Assembly: GCA_028023455.1 (NCBI GenBank)
Contig: JAQFVV010001043.1
Coordinates: 60,539-124,538 of the forward strand
Direction: 5' to 3'
DNA: 64,000 bases
DNA from: Epiperipatus broadwayi
Lineage: Eukaryota; Onychophora; Udeonychophora; Euonychophora; Peripatidae
Shown here: positions 48,513 to 61,887 of the stretch, in pieces
How the letters are laid out: each line of letters opens with the position of its first letter
How positions within the stretch are numbered: position 1 is the stretch's first letter
The notes under the pieces: generated by a model
Seen by the model: the letters and a program-made list of their open reading frames with translations, nothing else
Told to the model about the DNA's origin: nothing
The model's database searches: none
Position numbers and translations under genes: made by a program

Positions 48513-50670
48513 TTATAACGATCCAAATGAAGTGGGAGATCGCATCGCACTGCACCGCACTACCAAGGGCGCCATCTAGGCATTTGAGCCTAGAAAAATT
48601 TATAAAGTAGGCAGATACGCGCTGTTAGGATTCCACTTTATTTACATATTTAGATCGTTAGCCCATTGTCACTAGCTCAGCGGAGACGCAGAGATAAAAA
48701 TCTATAAATTTTATATCTTAAATATAAAAGAATAAAATAATGAAAGTCACTGCCAGAAATTAACACAGAAAAATATTTATTTACGCACATATAAAATCAT
48801 TCTAAATTCGAGGAATAAGTTTAACATTTAGATTTTTATCTTAATTTTTAATTTTACATTTAAAATAGCTTGCTATAATGTTTAATATTTTATTTAGAGG
48901 GTCGAGTATGAATGGACTACATAGGTCTGCATTTGAAAAGAAAGTATTCTTCCCTGATTTAACCTTAGGCAACAAATTTCGCAATCAACTGGCGCCAATC
49001 CATCTGATACATTCATGTATTCAATGTAGCATGATACGACAACACAAAATAATATATTGTCAGGAATGTACATCTGAACAATAAGTAGAAATAGAGAAGA
49101 GATTGATTCTCCACCAACAGGAATGTGACATCTGTTGGCAAGTAGATCAATAAACAAAAAACTCCATAGGAATGGACTGCGGTCTTCTGCCGACTTACAA
49201 ACCCATCCATAGGCAACAGAGGGTGTGTGGCGTATATCTATAATCCTGCTCGTAGCGGACCTCATATTACATCTACTAATTACACAAATATATCCAATCC
49301 ATTGAACCAATTCAACTATGAAATGAATAACCTAAGATTACCCTCCCTTAATATAACTTTACAAACTATATAGCCATTCACGCCCGACTTAATTTTAACA
49401 TTTAAATATGTTTGCACAGATTTGTTTAAAAATGTTGGGTATAGATCGATTACATAGATTCCGCGGTCAAAAACATTTCAAAATAAACATAAACGATCAA
49501 AATACAAAATTATTGATACCGACAATCGCAGAGGGAAACTTATAAGTAACCCAATAGTATTCACCATAAGATACTTGCGTTGTCACCAATAACTTAAAAG
49601 ACATCCGAATAAATACATTTTAGATACTCACCGTAAGGTATCATTATTTATCGAATGTCTATATATTTTGATCAAATATGAAAACCAAAATCTAATTAAC
49701 CGCAAACGAATCCATGCAAGCGTCTATAGACAACTTAAATGTAATGCATTTAATAATTTCTACAATCAGAAAAAAAAAATGGAAATGATGTTTATCAATC
49801 GGAAAACATATAAAATTAACATTATTAAATTGATTTAAAAACTTACAAAAGTCAGATAAGATTCCATTTTAACATTTCATTCTTCTTGTTTATCAATTTG
49901 TAAAACTTGACGAAAGTTCTTAATTGATTTTAACAATTGTTCATTTCATATAGCTCATGGTAGAAGAGTCCAGGCCTCTGCTTTCAATTCCCGTTGGCAA
50001 TTCCCATGGCGTCTCCATTGGAAGAAAATGTTCTGGAGGTAGCATTAGCTGGTTCCTTTCTGGTATCACAGTCTTTTCATTTTTTTTTTTTTTTTTTTTA
50101 AACAAACAAAAAAAAAATGAGAGAGAACGGCAAGTGCGTCTTACCGTTGTCATCAAATCAAGTTGGAAAAAAAAACTACCTCAACTCTATTTTTTTTCCT
50201 TTTATATCATCCACAAGGATTCACTGAACAAAATGTCACTAATCTGTTTTTTCACCATGGTCTGAGCCAAGGCCTAGTGCTTCCATTGGTCAAGCTAAAA
50301 TTTCTTTCTTCTCTTATCTAACTTTCCATCTGACTTTTTAATTAAACAGCTTTTAGATAATTAATAAACAATCATTTCCATTTACAGATTACAGGAATTA
50401 ATTAATACCTGTTTTTATTTTAACTTACATTATTTTTTTATTAAAATATTTTTATATTTCAAGCTTGTATTTTTTTATTAAAAAAAATACGTTCAAATAC
50501 TTTTTTTTTTTGTTTATGAAAAAAATATTTTTAAAGTTTAGCATCTGTGCGAATGTATACACGTTTAACAATATTTTAATTTTAGCGTTTAGTTTTTTAC
50601 TTTTATTTGCGAACTTTTAAGTTTTTATTTTAAATTAATGTAACGACATATTTATATATCGTTACAATAT
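48513..50670. mobile_element. Possible LTR or LTR-like element (TATAACG...CGTTACA between TA tracts)
   Basis: The segment starts TATAACGATCC after TATATATAT and ends ATCGTTACA before ATATATATAT. The paired TGTAACG/CGTTACA-type ends at an AT-rich target suit a Gypsy-group LTR. The first 200 bp are GC-richer (GCGCCATCTAGGCATTTGAG). No gag or pol frame is inside, so a solo LTR or a non-autonomous element are both possible. The internal TGTAACGACATATTTATATA at 50640 complicates the right boundary. Confidence 0.3.
49945..50065 (+). other. GC-richer island with Pol III A-box-like start
   Basis: TAGCTCATGGTAGA is a good A-box-like word and GCTTTCAATTCCCG follows about 33 bp later. The block continues CCATGGCGTCTCCATTGG. 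It could be a SINE head or a transcript remnant; no cloverleaf was established. Runs of T and A follow at 50079-50116. Confidence 0.3.
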
Positions 50671-50739
50671 ATATATATATTAATACTACAAATCGGTGTC
50701 TGTATTTCTTCAACATAATATATGTAAATTTATAAATAA

Positions 50740-50835
50740 ATATTAGAAAATACAGTAATTAAAATTTGTTAAAAAGAACAAAAAATATAAACTCACTTAG
50801 GAGCACTTTCAACTATCCTCTGAATCTTTGTCAAC
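50740..50835. repeat. End fragment of the 26.7-kb fold-back family
   Basis: ATACAGTAATT, then ACTCACTTAGGAGCACTTT, then AATCTTTGTCAACT in the order seen, reversed, in the right arm at 26980-27046. Confidence 0.55.
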
Positions 50836-51776
50836 TTATATAAACAATACAATGAAAAATCTGGTTGCATCTCAGTGAATTATGTGGAAAAAGAAGTGCC
50901 ACTGCTATCCAAAAATTAATTTACAATTAATATGCATATACATTTTTTTTTATATATTTCCACATAAACTAAAACTATTCCATACTTTAGTAATCGATTC
51001 ACATTTAATAAAATAATAAATATTTTTTTCTGCAATATTCAATAATACATGTACTCTTAATTTTATTCTATTTAATAAAAATTCTTACAAATATATTATT
51101 TTTTACTATAAAAACTAATTAGGAGTAACTCATTCTATGTTTTAAAATTAAGTCTAGAAAATTTAAATGAAAAGTTGATTAATGATTTGTATTAGGGTTT
51201 TTATAAAATAAGAAAATAAAGTGTATGGGTATAAAGTGTGGTTATGCATTTTAAAATAGGACAATGGAAAATGAATTTTATATACATGATCTTACACAAA
51301 TATTTTTATAGATATAATAAACACCTCCATACTTCCCCATTCTTTTTAAATTCACTAAAATAAAGATATAATAAAAGACAAATGACTCCCAAGATGCATT
51401 TCATGCTAAACCAGGGACTTAGCAGTTAGCCCAGGTCACTATTGCTCATACATATCTTTATTATATGAAAAGTATTTATCTAGAGTAAATTGTTACATTT
51501 TCATTTACCATTTTTTTTTTAAAAAAAAGAATATATTTAATTTAGATAGATTTCATGTGTAAGCTAATATCTTAAATATGACTTTTTTATGTAATGAATA
51601 TGCAGTGATGATGTTTTTTAATAATGACAAATATAAATATTAAAAAGTTAACAATTACTTTATTACACAATATAAAATAAATGATAAAAATGAATAATAA
51701 CAATAAGAAAATTATATAAAATATCTAGTTATCAAAATAGAAAGAAGTTTAATTTATTATGCTTTTTTTACATGTT

Positions 51777-51900
51777 CACTGGGATCTCATTTTATGTAGA
51801 TTTTTTTAATGTGATTTTGAAGTTATGCCATTCATGTTTCTGCTTAATATCTTTTTATGTGATTTTCTTTTATGTGATAAAGAAGTTCATATTTCACTAC
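51777..51900. mobile_element. Relic of the Tigger-like element
   Basis: CACTGGGATCTCATTTTATG and GATTTTGAAGTTATGCCATT match the left 70 bp of the copies at 15527 and 38797 with many changes. No right end found. Confidence 0.6.
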
Positions 51901-52925
51901 ATTTATTAGATAGCAAGAAATATAAATTATTAATAACTTATTTTGACTTGAAATACTTTTTTTTCTCCAAAAGTATAACGTTATATTAGCAGCTAATGTG
52001 AAAGTGGCCTGAAGCTATTTAGAAACTTAGCTTCTAGGTAAACTATCTCCTTATACTTACAGTATAAAAATATTGCAATAAATATTCAAAAATTTTAAAG
52101 TTTTAAAACATGTTTTATTAGATATAACAAAAATAAATAAATATTCTTTTAGATTTTTAAAAAAATACATAATCAGAAATAACAATGATTTTGTTAACTG
52201 AAAATAATCTTTCTAGAAATGATAACATAATCTTTTGTTTGGATTGCGATCTCATTTTTTTAATATTTATAGAAACGAAATGTGAACTTTTAAAGTTTAT
52301 TTCAGTAGTAAACAAAAAATATATGTTAAATTTATTACTTTTTGGTCAGTAATAATCATTTAAACATATATTTTACATCAATGTGTGAGACAAAATGCTA
52401 AAATCTGAGTTTACTGCATTGAACAAGCTCTTAAATTCCAATGAGAGCTAAATAGTAGTTGTATGTCTGTGTTATGTATGTGTATGTTTATATTTTTTAT
52501 ACACATATTCTAACCTCTCATGTGTAGTTTCACCTCCGGGCAACATAATATTAAATAAAATGGGTCTAGCTCAGTTAACGATTACATGCAGTTAAATGCA
52601 AATAATTGATAAATAAAATATTCTGCATTAATATTAAATATTCTACTAGCTCAAATTAATAAAATAATAATAAGGTTCAGTTTATAAAATAAATATTTAT
52701 TAAATCATGAGACTTGGAAGTGAAATACAGATGACAAGAAAGATTACATTGAGCCAATATCTCACAGGATATTACCTCAATGGCATAAGAACACTATCCC
52801 CCCTATTACTATCTCAAATAAATAAATTTATAGCATTCTTACAACTTCAATAATAACTAATCATTAAGATTAAGCTAATAATTAAATCTTAATCTTTTAT
52901 TTACAATAATTTAGCTAATAAAATC

Positions 52926-53158
<233 letters not shown>

Positions 53159-56100
53159 AAATAATACAATATAATCTTTTATCTTTCGTATAATAACGTA
53201 ATAAATATATGGTTTCATCTTATAATCTGAAAAATACATGTGTGGCAACGGATAGCATTTATAATTCGATGTACTATTATAATAATCAATTTATGACCAT
53301 GAAGATAGTGTAAAATGTAATTTCTTAAATAAATAAATTCCAAGAAAATATTAGAATTCTTAAACATAATGCTTATTTATTTCTGTGCAAATGTTATGTT
53401 TGATTCAAATATTCTGTGTTTATTATGCATTGTAATGGGAAAGAAAACAATCCGAACACACAAATTTTGAAAAAAACAAATTTAACAAAGTTTTTTATTA
53501 TAACAAATAAAATAAACAACGACCTATTTACATTATTTACACTTGGTATAATAAACTTGCACCATTATACATCTCTTATTCATTGTAACTACTAATACAA
53601 TAGAAAGATCAATTTAAGTCTTCACTCTGACTTAAAAAAAATATAATACAATTTTTACATCTCTTTGTTATCAAATTTTACGATAAAATTATATCTCTTT
53701 ATATTTATTCTAAATTATTATCTCTTTAAATATTATTGCAATATGCTTCCTTAAAGCATACATTGAAGCATAGAACGGAAAACACAAAAAATAACAATAT
53801 TGAGTATGGATCTTTTTACTAAATAATTTCTCATTTTGCAATGTTATCAATATCATACACAAAGTATCCAATGTTGATTTATTAATACAATACATGGACA
53901 TCGTTGTTAACCATACTATGATTATTATACCCCAATATATCCTACTTAATATTACTTTAATACGGAATAGTTGTAATTATTGATGTACTTTTTACTATTT
54001 AAATAAATAAAATATTGTACCAATGCTTATCTTGTACTGTTTGGTGTTACTAAATTATCTATCTCAAAAACTATGCAATACTTATAAAATAAAATAAAAA
54101 TTTGAAGTTATTTAATATTTCAGAGCAAGTTTGCTTTATTTATTTTATTCATGAAAATTATTTTATTTCAAAAATAAATATAGAACATATTCTATGATTA
54201 TTTACCATCTAGTTCAGTTGGATTCTTAATTCCATTTTTCATCAACTCTATTTCTCCTTATAAGTAAATGAACCTATCTTATTCATTCTAAATTATTTAT
54301 TATTTCTTTGCAAAAATACAATACTGTTCGATCTAATTGCTTTGAAAAATCATGATAGCGAATACATGTGTAGGCATAAGAAAGAAGAAAACTATAACCC
54401 TACTCAATAGTACATATTAGATAAAACACCATGGCACAGGGCATCTATAAAATAGAGGCATAACCTATTTGTCTAATATCGTCCACTACCAACAATGATG
54501 TCAAAGCTATTACTTCAGCTTTATTGAAAAACCAATACTCAAATAAAATAGACACTGCCCATAAACAAAATATACCAGCTTCAGGGCTTTGTTAACTGTA
54601 CTGTATATTTAATAAGATTACAAAATGTTATTCCTATTCCCATAATGAATCCTATATTAATGACATCTCACTGGGTTCATGTTTTTAAAATTACTACCAA
54701 GTCATTATCATATAAAAAATTTCCCTTTAGATTTATCAAAATCTACACCGACAAATAAAACTAACTCACATGATCAAAATAATAACCAAAATTCAATCGT
54801 AATTAGAATGATCTCATTAATCTACAAGAAAAGTTTACTTTACTTTCCTATCCAATATTCTTGAACAAAATACATAATAATCATTATCCATACTTTAAAT
54901 ATCCCAAATATTAAAGACCTTTGTAAAAGAATCATATAATTATTCATCATTATATTGAGTTATATTAATAATATGAAATTAAAGTATGCATATTCCTAGA
55001 ATAAATAAATTCTAATCTTATAATTTAAATGTGTTGTATAAGTGCATTCACATACAACCTAACATTCACACTTCAATATAATATAATTCATTGATAATCT
55101 GCAAAAGAAAAAAATATATACATCATAAAATATCAATATCCACAACTATTACCTAAGTGATATCAACTTATTAATCACTTATGATGTCTTCATGTCCATC
55201 AATCAAAATAAACATTGCATAATATGATATACATCCATACTTCCACATGTAGAAATATTAACTTATTTAAATTATCAAACTATTTATTATAACTATAATT
55301 TCATTAATACTAAATTAATATTCATGTACCTATTCTACTAATTAAATAATATTATACTTAAAAACTAAAGTTAATACAATAAATTGAGACATAATTACGT
55401 ATATCTTCAATATCATTTTTCGATATTGATGAATGTTCTTTACAAAATTCAAATGTTTTTTTATCTTCCTGGAGAATTTTCTTTTTAAAACATTTTCTCT
55501 TAAAGAGCAATTAAAACCCCCGACCATTGCTATGTAAGTTCTCTTGTTCTAGTGGTTGATGACAAAAACCTCCCGAACTTGGCACATGCACTGTAAACTC
55601 CTTCCTATGCAACAAATGAAGTTTAAAAAAATGAGAAAAAAAAATTGTAAAGCGATGTCTAAAAAATCTTGGAAAATTAATAAAAATAATCATTGATCTG
55701 TTCTGGAAAAGTTTATAAAATAATAGTTTATAGTTTCTATTATCCCGAACAATGATTATTAAAATAATTATAAAACTATAATGTTGAAAAATAATATTTT
55801 CGAAGCTTTTTTCCTTAGGATCCTGTATCAGCTTGGTGATGCATCTTATCCTGGCAACTTGACTATGGACAATCCGAAAATGACTTTTTACGCAATTTTA
55901 AAAATATTTCCATAAAATTCAGTAATTACTTATTTATAATTCCTCATATTTCAGGTTTATGTTTCAGGATAATTTATTATTTATTATCCAATTATTGCTA
56001 TTTTCATTTATTCTTCAAATAATCAGTTTTTTAATAAATTCTTAAATATTCTTTTAGATATCATTTTTGATAGTTTTTCTTTAATTGTTCACAATGTTTT

Positions 56101-57628
56101 CCTTCAAAAGGATAACACATTTATTACTTCCATGGCTTTATTTTTCTATAAAATTTACTATTAAGTTTGTCGTATTACTTATATTTTGAATACGACTATC
56201 TCGCTACTAAAAAAATGTGTTGTTAACTTTAATTTACAAAGAGCTTTTTTGTTAAGCTTTCTGCATAATGTCCTAGATAAATCCTTATTTAATAAGATAG
56301 TTCTTCTCATTAAAATCACTAATTTTACACTAATAATTATAATTCTTTTAAAAATTTCTTAATTAAGCACATATTATTGGTTGCCATTTCCATATTTTTT
56401 TTACTGTGAAGTCATATTAAGTTTTGACAAAAATCATGGTAAAGGAAACTTTAATTTAGCACTGCATCTTTTTAATAAAATTTATTACCCTTTATTTATA
56501 TTATGCTCTCCTTGCAAATACTTAAAAATTAATATCCTATCGGTTTGCAAATAAATTATATGAGAGCACTAAAATTGACTAAAAATAAAAATTTTAAAGG
56601 AGTATAAATTTTAGAAATTATTAGCACGGGCCTAGAACTAATCATGCATCAGTATTTATACCCTACAAAATACCTCATCTTATTGGTGGATTTTTGCATA
56701 TTACTACAGTATCATACAATTAAATTTAAAAAATAAAATATGAATCACCCTTATTTAAAAATATTACTTAACATATTAATCTTAAATCAATTTTTGTAGT
56801 TTATTAAAATTAATTAAACATTTTAAAATTACTTTTAAAAACAATATTTATTAATTTATCCCATCTTTTATATTTAATTTATCTATTTTATTTTAAAACA
56901 AAATATTTAATTTTTATTGACTGCATTCATTTTATAAAATTATTTAAAACACTTTATAACAACTGATTTAATATTTGCTTTTGTGATAGATAAATAAATA
57001 TATTCAATTCTATAGTGTAATTTTTAAAATAATTTGAACTTTGTTAACACAAATACTAGCAAGCATGTGTGCATGACTGTATTATACAGGTCACATGATT
57101 TACAACTGAGACAGATTGTATCAAATTTCTGCCTGAAAATATTAAATGTTAACTACAAAAATTATTATATTAAATAAATAATACAATAATATAAAATTTG
57201 AAATAATAATTTTGAAAACATAGAATTAAATATAACTTTTCCTACCACAAAGCTTACTTTTAAAACATATACTATTGCATATAATTATTAGATATAATTT
57301 ATACTTTATAATATAGCATTTATTTTATTACAAGTTTTAATTATTAATATTTAACTTTTAAAACATATTTTAAACATTTATTGCTGTGTTATTTATTATG
57401 GCCAGCTTTTCCAACCATATGTAATTAATATTTTTTAAGCTTTATTTAACTGTTTTAAGGTTATTTATCATAATTTTAAGCATTACATATTTTTATTTAG
57501 CTTTAAATTGTAATTTTAAAATATTATCAATACAATATAATTATCACACAAAGAGAACAGATCCTAAATTTAATTTTTTTCATTAAATTGCTAGGATGAA
57601 CTAATTCTGACCTATAGAAAAGAGCACA
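53159..57628. other. AT-rich non-coding region
   Basis: No gene recognised apart from the weak exon candidate at 55819. Confidence 0.55.
55819..55913 (+). other. Weak terminal-exon candidate
   Basis: CTTTTTTCCTTAG at 55806-55818 is acceptor-like. The following frame encodes 31 residues (LYQLGDASYPGNLTMDNPK in the middle) to a TAA at 55911-55913. The sequence looks more protein-like than its flanks, but no donor, no close AATAAA and no family support it. Confidence 0.15.
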
Positions 57629-57910
57629 ATGTATACATGGAGAAACTTTTAGACAGAAAAAAGTTATAATAACTTTTATTTTCTACTTAAAATGAATGTA
57701 TGTTTAAAGTGTGTTTATATTTTATTTTATACACATATGTACATGAAGAAATTTTTAGACGAAAAAAAGTTATAACTTTTATTTTCTACTTAAAAAGATT
57801 GTATCTTTAAAGTGTGTTTATATTTTTTCGTACACATATGTACATGAAGAAACTTTTATACAGAAAAAAGTTATAACTATTAATTTTTACTTAAAAAAAT
57901 GTATCTTTAA
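57629..57910. repeat. ~100-bp tandem repeat, about 2.7 copies
   Basis: GTACATGAAGAAACTTTTA and AAAAAAGTTATAACTTTTAT recur at about 57630, 57739 and 57838. It abuts the diverged satellite array that follows. Confidence 0.8.
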
Positions 57911-57929
57911 AAGTTTTTAAAAAAGTCTA

Positions 57930-58795
57930 TCCTTAAGTCACTATCTCCAGACCAATTGGTTTCGAGCTTATGACTCACCTCAGTTGAGGGCAGGGTCTCT
58001 ACAAACTAGATCTAAAATGCTAACTCAAAAATCAGCACTTATAAAACAAGTTTCTATCAATTTAAAAGTCTGAACTTTTTAGACACATAAATGTCATCAA
58101 ATCCAGCTTGTCAAACCAGATAGCTATATAGGTCTGAATTCAGCTCAGTTTCACCATAAGTAAAAGTCTCTGTAATATAGCATCTCAACAGCCTTCAAAG
58201 GTACACTTATAATAATTAATAAAAGAAGTCATAAATTTTGTAATTTGCTTTTAAGCTTGCATTTAAATGAGCACTAGATGGAGCTTACCAACAGCTCTAA
58301 ACAAGCTTTATTTTTATAAGTGCTGAAAGAGAAAGAATTCAAAATCTTTATCATTAAGTCTCTATGCACAGACCAATTGGTTTTGAGCTTATGGCTCACC
58401 TCAGTGGAAGGCTGGAACTCTAGAAACTAGATCTAAAATATCTAACTCAAAACTCAGCACTTATAAAACACATTTCTATCAATTTAAAAATCTGAACTTT
58501 TCAGGCATGTAAATGTTCTTTAAATCCAGCTTTTCAAATTAGATAGCTATATGGGTCTGAATTCAGCTCAGTTTCATCATATAGTAAAAGCCTTTGCAAT
58601 ATACCATCACAAAAGCATTCAAAGGTACACTTTTAATGATTAATAATCAAGTCATAAATTTTGAAACTTGCTTTCAAGCTTGCATTTAAATGATCACTAG
58701 ATGGAGCTTACCAATAGCTCTAAACAAGCTTTATTTTTATAAGTGCCAAAAGAGAAGGAATTCAAAATCTCTATTATTAAGTCCCTAAAAAAGTA
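57930..58795 (+). repeat. ~420-bp satellite, array 3 (diverged)
   Basis: CACTAGATGGAGCTTACCAA occurs at about 58269 and 58694. Monomers differ from arrays 1 and 2 at many positions (ACCAATTGGTTTCGAGCTTA in place of ACCATGGTTTCAAGCTAGTT). It ends at a (TA)n run at 58794-58808. Confidence 0.8.
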
Positions 58796-58808
58796 TATAT
58801 ATATATAT

Positions 58809-58992
58809 TGCAAAACAAGCTCATAACAAGCTTTGTAGAATATCCCCAATCTCAGACCGGTTTCTGCTACTGGCATCATCAAAGAGGGGCTAGGATATTC
58901 AATCATTAGATTAAAAATATCAGTATGCCAGTAGCAGAAACTGGTCTGAGATTGGGGATATTCTACAAAGCTCATTAAGAGCATGTTTTGTG
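58809..58992. repeat. Hairpin with ~66-bp arms
   Basis: The left arm 58809-58874 (GCTTTGTAGAATATCCCCAA then TTTCTGCTACTGGCA) pairs with the right arm 58926-58992 (TGCCAGTAGCAGAAACTGG then TTGGGGATATTCTACAAAGC). The central ~45 bp are perfect but for one base. The loop is about 50 bp. Both sides are bounded by TATATA. Confidence 0.85.
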
Positions 58993-59069
58993 AGATCTAT
59001 ATATAACATTTGTAAATACAAGCTTGTTAAATTAGGTCATGTGACATTTGACTTGATTTTTTTTGTAAT

Positions 59070-59460
59070 ATATAATAGTGTATATAATTTTTGATAAAAC
59101 ACTTTTATACATTTCATGATATCATCTCTATTTTTAGTAATAATTTTATCATTTTTTTTCTTATTGAAGATATAAATTTTTTATCAATACCAAAATGTTG
59201 TTTTACACTCTTAAGACTTTTATTCTCTTCTACAGTATTCCTTACTAGTTTACAGTAATACTTTCTTATATCATTTTCAACTCCTTTCCATACCATTTTA
59301 TACGATTTGAGATATTCAATCCTTTTTAATGCATCATTTTTGTATATCTTCATATTCCTTCTTTTCTTTATAAATTCTCTAGTGTCAGTAGAAATTTTAA
59401 TGGTCAATTGCTGCTTTTTTTCAGCAGCTATCTTTACTCCAGTTTTTCCAAATTGCCCAG
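59070..59460 (-). pseudogene. RTE-type LINE, inverted 5' segment
   Basis: The minus strand encodes the linker between endonuclease and RT of RTE elements: KISTDTREFIKKRRNMK, then an ENDIRKYYCKLVRNTVEENK block, then KSLKSVKQHFG. After a shift it reads KVFYQKLYTLLY, matching the FYxxLY motif. In an intact element this lies just 5' of the MKxGKAPGxDG motif, which here starts at about 59494 on the opposite strand. The segment is therefore inverted relative to the rest of the same element. Confidence 0.75.
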
Positions 59461-60955
59461 AATATTAAATGAAGAAGTGACATGCAATTAAATTTATGAA
59501 AAAAGGAAAGGCTCCAGGTAATGATGGAATTATAATTGATATATTATAAGAATCTGGTGAAAAAAATATAATTTTTTTTAGCAAAGTTATATATAAATGT
59601 CTAAATGATAAAGATGTACCAGATGATTGGAAGGATGCAGTATTAATATTAATATTTAAAAAACATGATAAAATATTAGAAATTACAGACTTATTAGCCT
59701 TTTATCAGTTTTTACAAAATTTTTACCAAGATAATTACAACTCATCTACAGAGAACATTGTATTTCCACCAACCAAAGGAACAAGCTGTTTTTAAAAGTG
59801 GTTTTAGTACAGTAGATCATATCCAAGTATCAAGATAAGTTATAGAAAGTACAAATGAATATGAGTTGCCATTGTGTTTTGGATTTGTAAATTATAAAAA
59901 AGCATTTGATTTTATAAACATTTCTTCAGTGATTAAAGCATTGGATCATCAAGATATAGATCCAAAATACTGTCATATTTTAAAGAATATTTATAAAAAT
60001 GCAACAGCAACAATTAGATTACAGAATGATACTGGGAAAGTCAACATTGAGAAAGGTGTAAGACAAGGTGACTTCATATCTCTAAAACTTTTTACAGCAG
60101 TGCTGAAAGAAGTATTTTGTGGATTAAAATGGGAAATGAAAGTAGTGAAAGTAAATGGAGAGTATTTAAGTCATTTAGATTTTGCAAATGATGTAGTTGT
60201 TTTGCAAATAATGCTTCAGAGCTGCAGGATATGTTGCAGGAGTTATCAGATGAAAGTTGGACTAAAGATAAATGTTAAAAAGACTAAAGTAATGTTTAAT
60301 CAATTTGCTCAAAATATGAAAATAAAGATTAATTATGATGAATTAGAAGAAGCTAACAGTTACAAATACCTTGGTAAGATTATTAATACAGATTGAAACA
60401 TAATGGATGAAATTAATCGTAGAATTAAACTTGGTCAGAGTGCTTTTTAATAGAAATAACTTGATAGTAAAAGGAAATATGCCTATGTGTTTGAAAAGGA
60501 AGGTTTTTAACAAATATGTTTTACCAGGTCTTACTTATGTATCTGAGATTTGGACATTAATAGAAAAGCAATACAGATACTTCAGGCCACTCAAAGAAGT
60601 ATGGAGCGATGCATGTTGGGAGTATCAAGAAGAGATCAAAAATACAATATATGGGTAAGAGAACAAACAGATGTTACTGACTTCATTGAAAAAATTAAAA
60701 GACAGAAGTGGAGTTGGGCTGGACATATTGCAAGAAAAGATGATAATAGTTGGACAATTGAAATTTTAAACCAGATTCCAAGATATTGTAAAAGACCCAG
60801 AAAGAGACCACATGTGAGATGGATGGATGAAATAAGTAAGAGTGCAGGGATGTTGTGAAAAAGAGAAGCTAAAGATTAGAGAAGATGGATTGAACTGTTA
60901 GAGACCTTCATTCTGCAGGGGATTAATAATGGTTGTTAACGGATGGATGGATAAT
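59461..60955 (+). pseudogene. RTE-type LINE reverse transcriptase to 3' end
   Basis: Plus-strand RT motifs in order: MKKGKAPGNDGIIID (59495), VPDDWKDAVLILIF, a broken patch with frameshifts to 59860, then 59866-60396 with FVNYKKAFDF (catalytic Asp box changed to NYKKAFD), EKGVRQGDFISLKLFTAVL, LDFANDVVVL and LKINVKKTKVMFN. A TGA and frameshifts follow. Then 60460-60858 supplies CLKRKVFNKYVLPGLTYVSE, MERCMLGVSRRDQ and KWSWAGHIARKDD, the RTE C-terminal signature. The 3' end is about 60955, with GGATGGATGGAT. The YADD-equivalent reads FAND, so the catalytic Asp pair is lost. Confidence 0.85.
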
Positions 60956-61707
60956 AGCATATAATATTATGAATGAAAATTGGAAAAAAAATGTTTCTTT
61001 AATCACAGTTATAATTTTTGTATTTAAATTCAAATCAAAGCATAGGGCATCAAGAAATTTATTACTTCAATCTCTAGCTTTTATAAGGGATTGAATTCAT
61101 CATTTTCGGAACACTTCAACGTCAAAAATAAAAATCCCAATTTTAAATGAAGAAACAATGTTATTGCCTTTTTTATCCATAGTAAATGAAATCGTTTATA
61201 GTAAAATATTTTATATATTTATTGTTAATAGATTATTCAGCTTAGCAACAATTAATTAAGTCTTTTGTAATTGAATAAGTAGTACAACATGCTTTACTAC
61301 AAAAACAGAATGTCTTATTCACAACAACATTTTATATTGGTTATTTATAGAGTGAATCAAAAAATATAAATGATTTTATTTTTCTTTAAGTAGTGTAATC
61401 TAATTTACATCAGTATGACTTGCTATGTTGCCAGCTTGTGACAACAGAAAAACTACCAAAAATAAAAAAAAAAGATAAAACTTATATATCTAAGAAATTG
61501 CAATATATATATATATGTCATATTATTATTACTATTTGCGGGATATTCCGTGTAGTGAATATATATATATAATGCATCAAGATAATTTACATAAATATTT
61601 AAAAAAAATCAGAAAAAATACTATAGATGATTAAGCATTTATTTATTTTCTATGACATAAATTATTTGAATTATCTGGATGTCAATCTGTTTAAAAAGTC
61701 TTTCATT
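60956..61707. other. AT-rich non-coding region
   Basis: Nothing recognised other than small TA runs at 61503-61517 and 61560-61570. Confidence 0.6.
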
Positions 61708-61887
61708 TTAATTACAATAAATAAATAATTGAACAGAAATTGATTTTTTAAAAATTTTATTATAAAAACTACTACTTTTAAATGTTGATAAACCTAAAAC
61801 TTTTACATTTAAATTTTGTATATATATTGTACTGGTAGAAACCGTCTGCTCACCCAACAAGACTAAAAATGCAAGCAAAAGTACCAT
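61708..61887 (-). CDS. Small ORF with a strong signal peptide (59 codons), or first coding exon of a secreted peptide
   Basis: From ATG at 61885-61887 the minus strand encodes MVLLLAFLVLLGEQTVSTST, a textbook hydrophobic signal core followed by a small-residue cleavage region. The frame then continues 39 codons of AT-driven sequence (Ile/Asn/Lys/Phe) to TAA at 61708-61710. The change in character suggests that coding ends near STST. A donor-like GT at ACCA|GTACAA (about 61832) would give a phase-1 intron close to the signal-peptide end, an arrangement common in genes for small secreted peptides of arthropods. The frame is also open upstream of the ATG (LGISSKIGF). The stretch 61840-62050 is GC-richer than its flanks. 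Mature peptide not seen; function unknown. Confidence 0.4.
   Translation of the reverse strand: MVLLLAFLVLLGEQTVSTSTIYIQNLNVKVLGLSTFKSSSFYNKIFKKSISVQLFIYCN

Noticed and set aside
48894-49310. 138-codon minus-strand frame
   Set aside because: No recognisable domain; lies within a candidate LTR and lacks an ATG-defined, coding-like composition.
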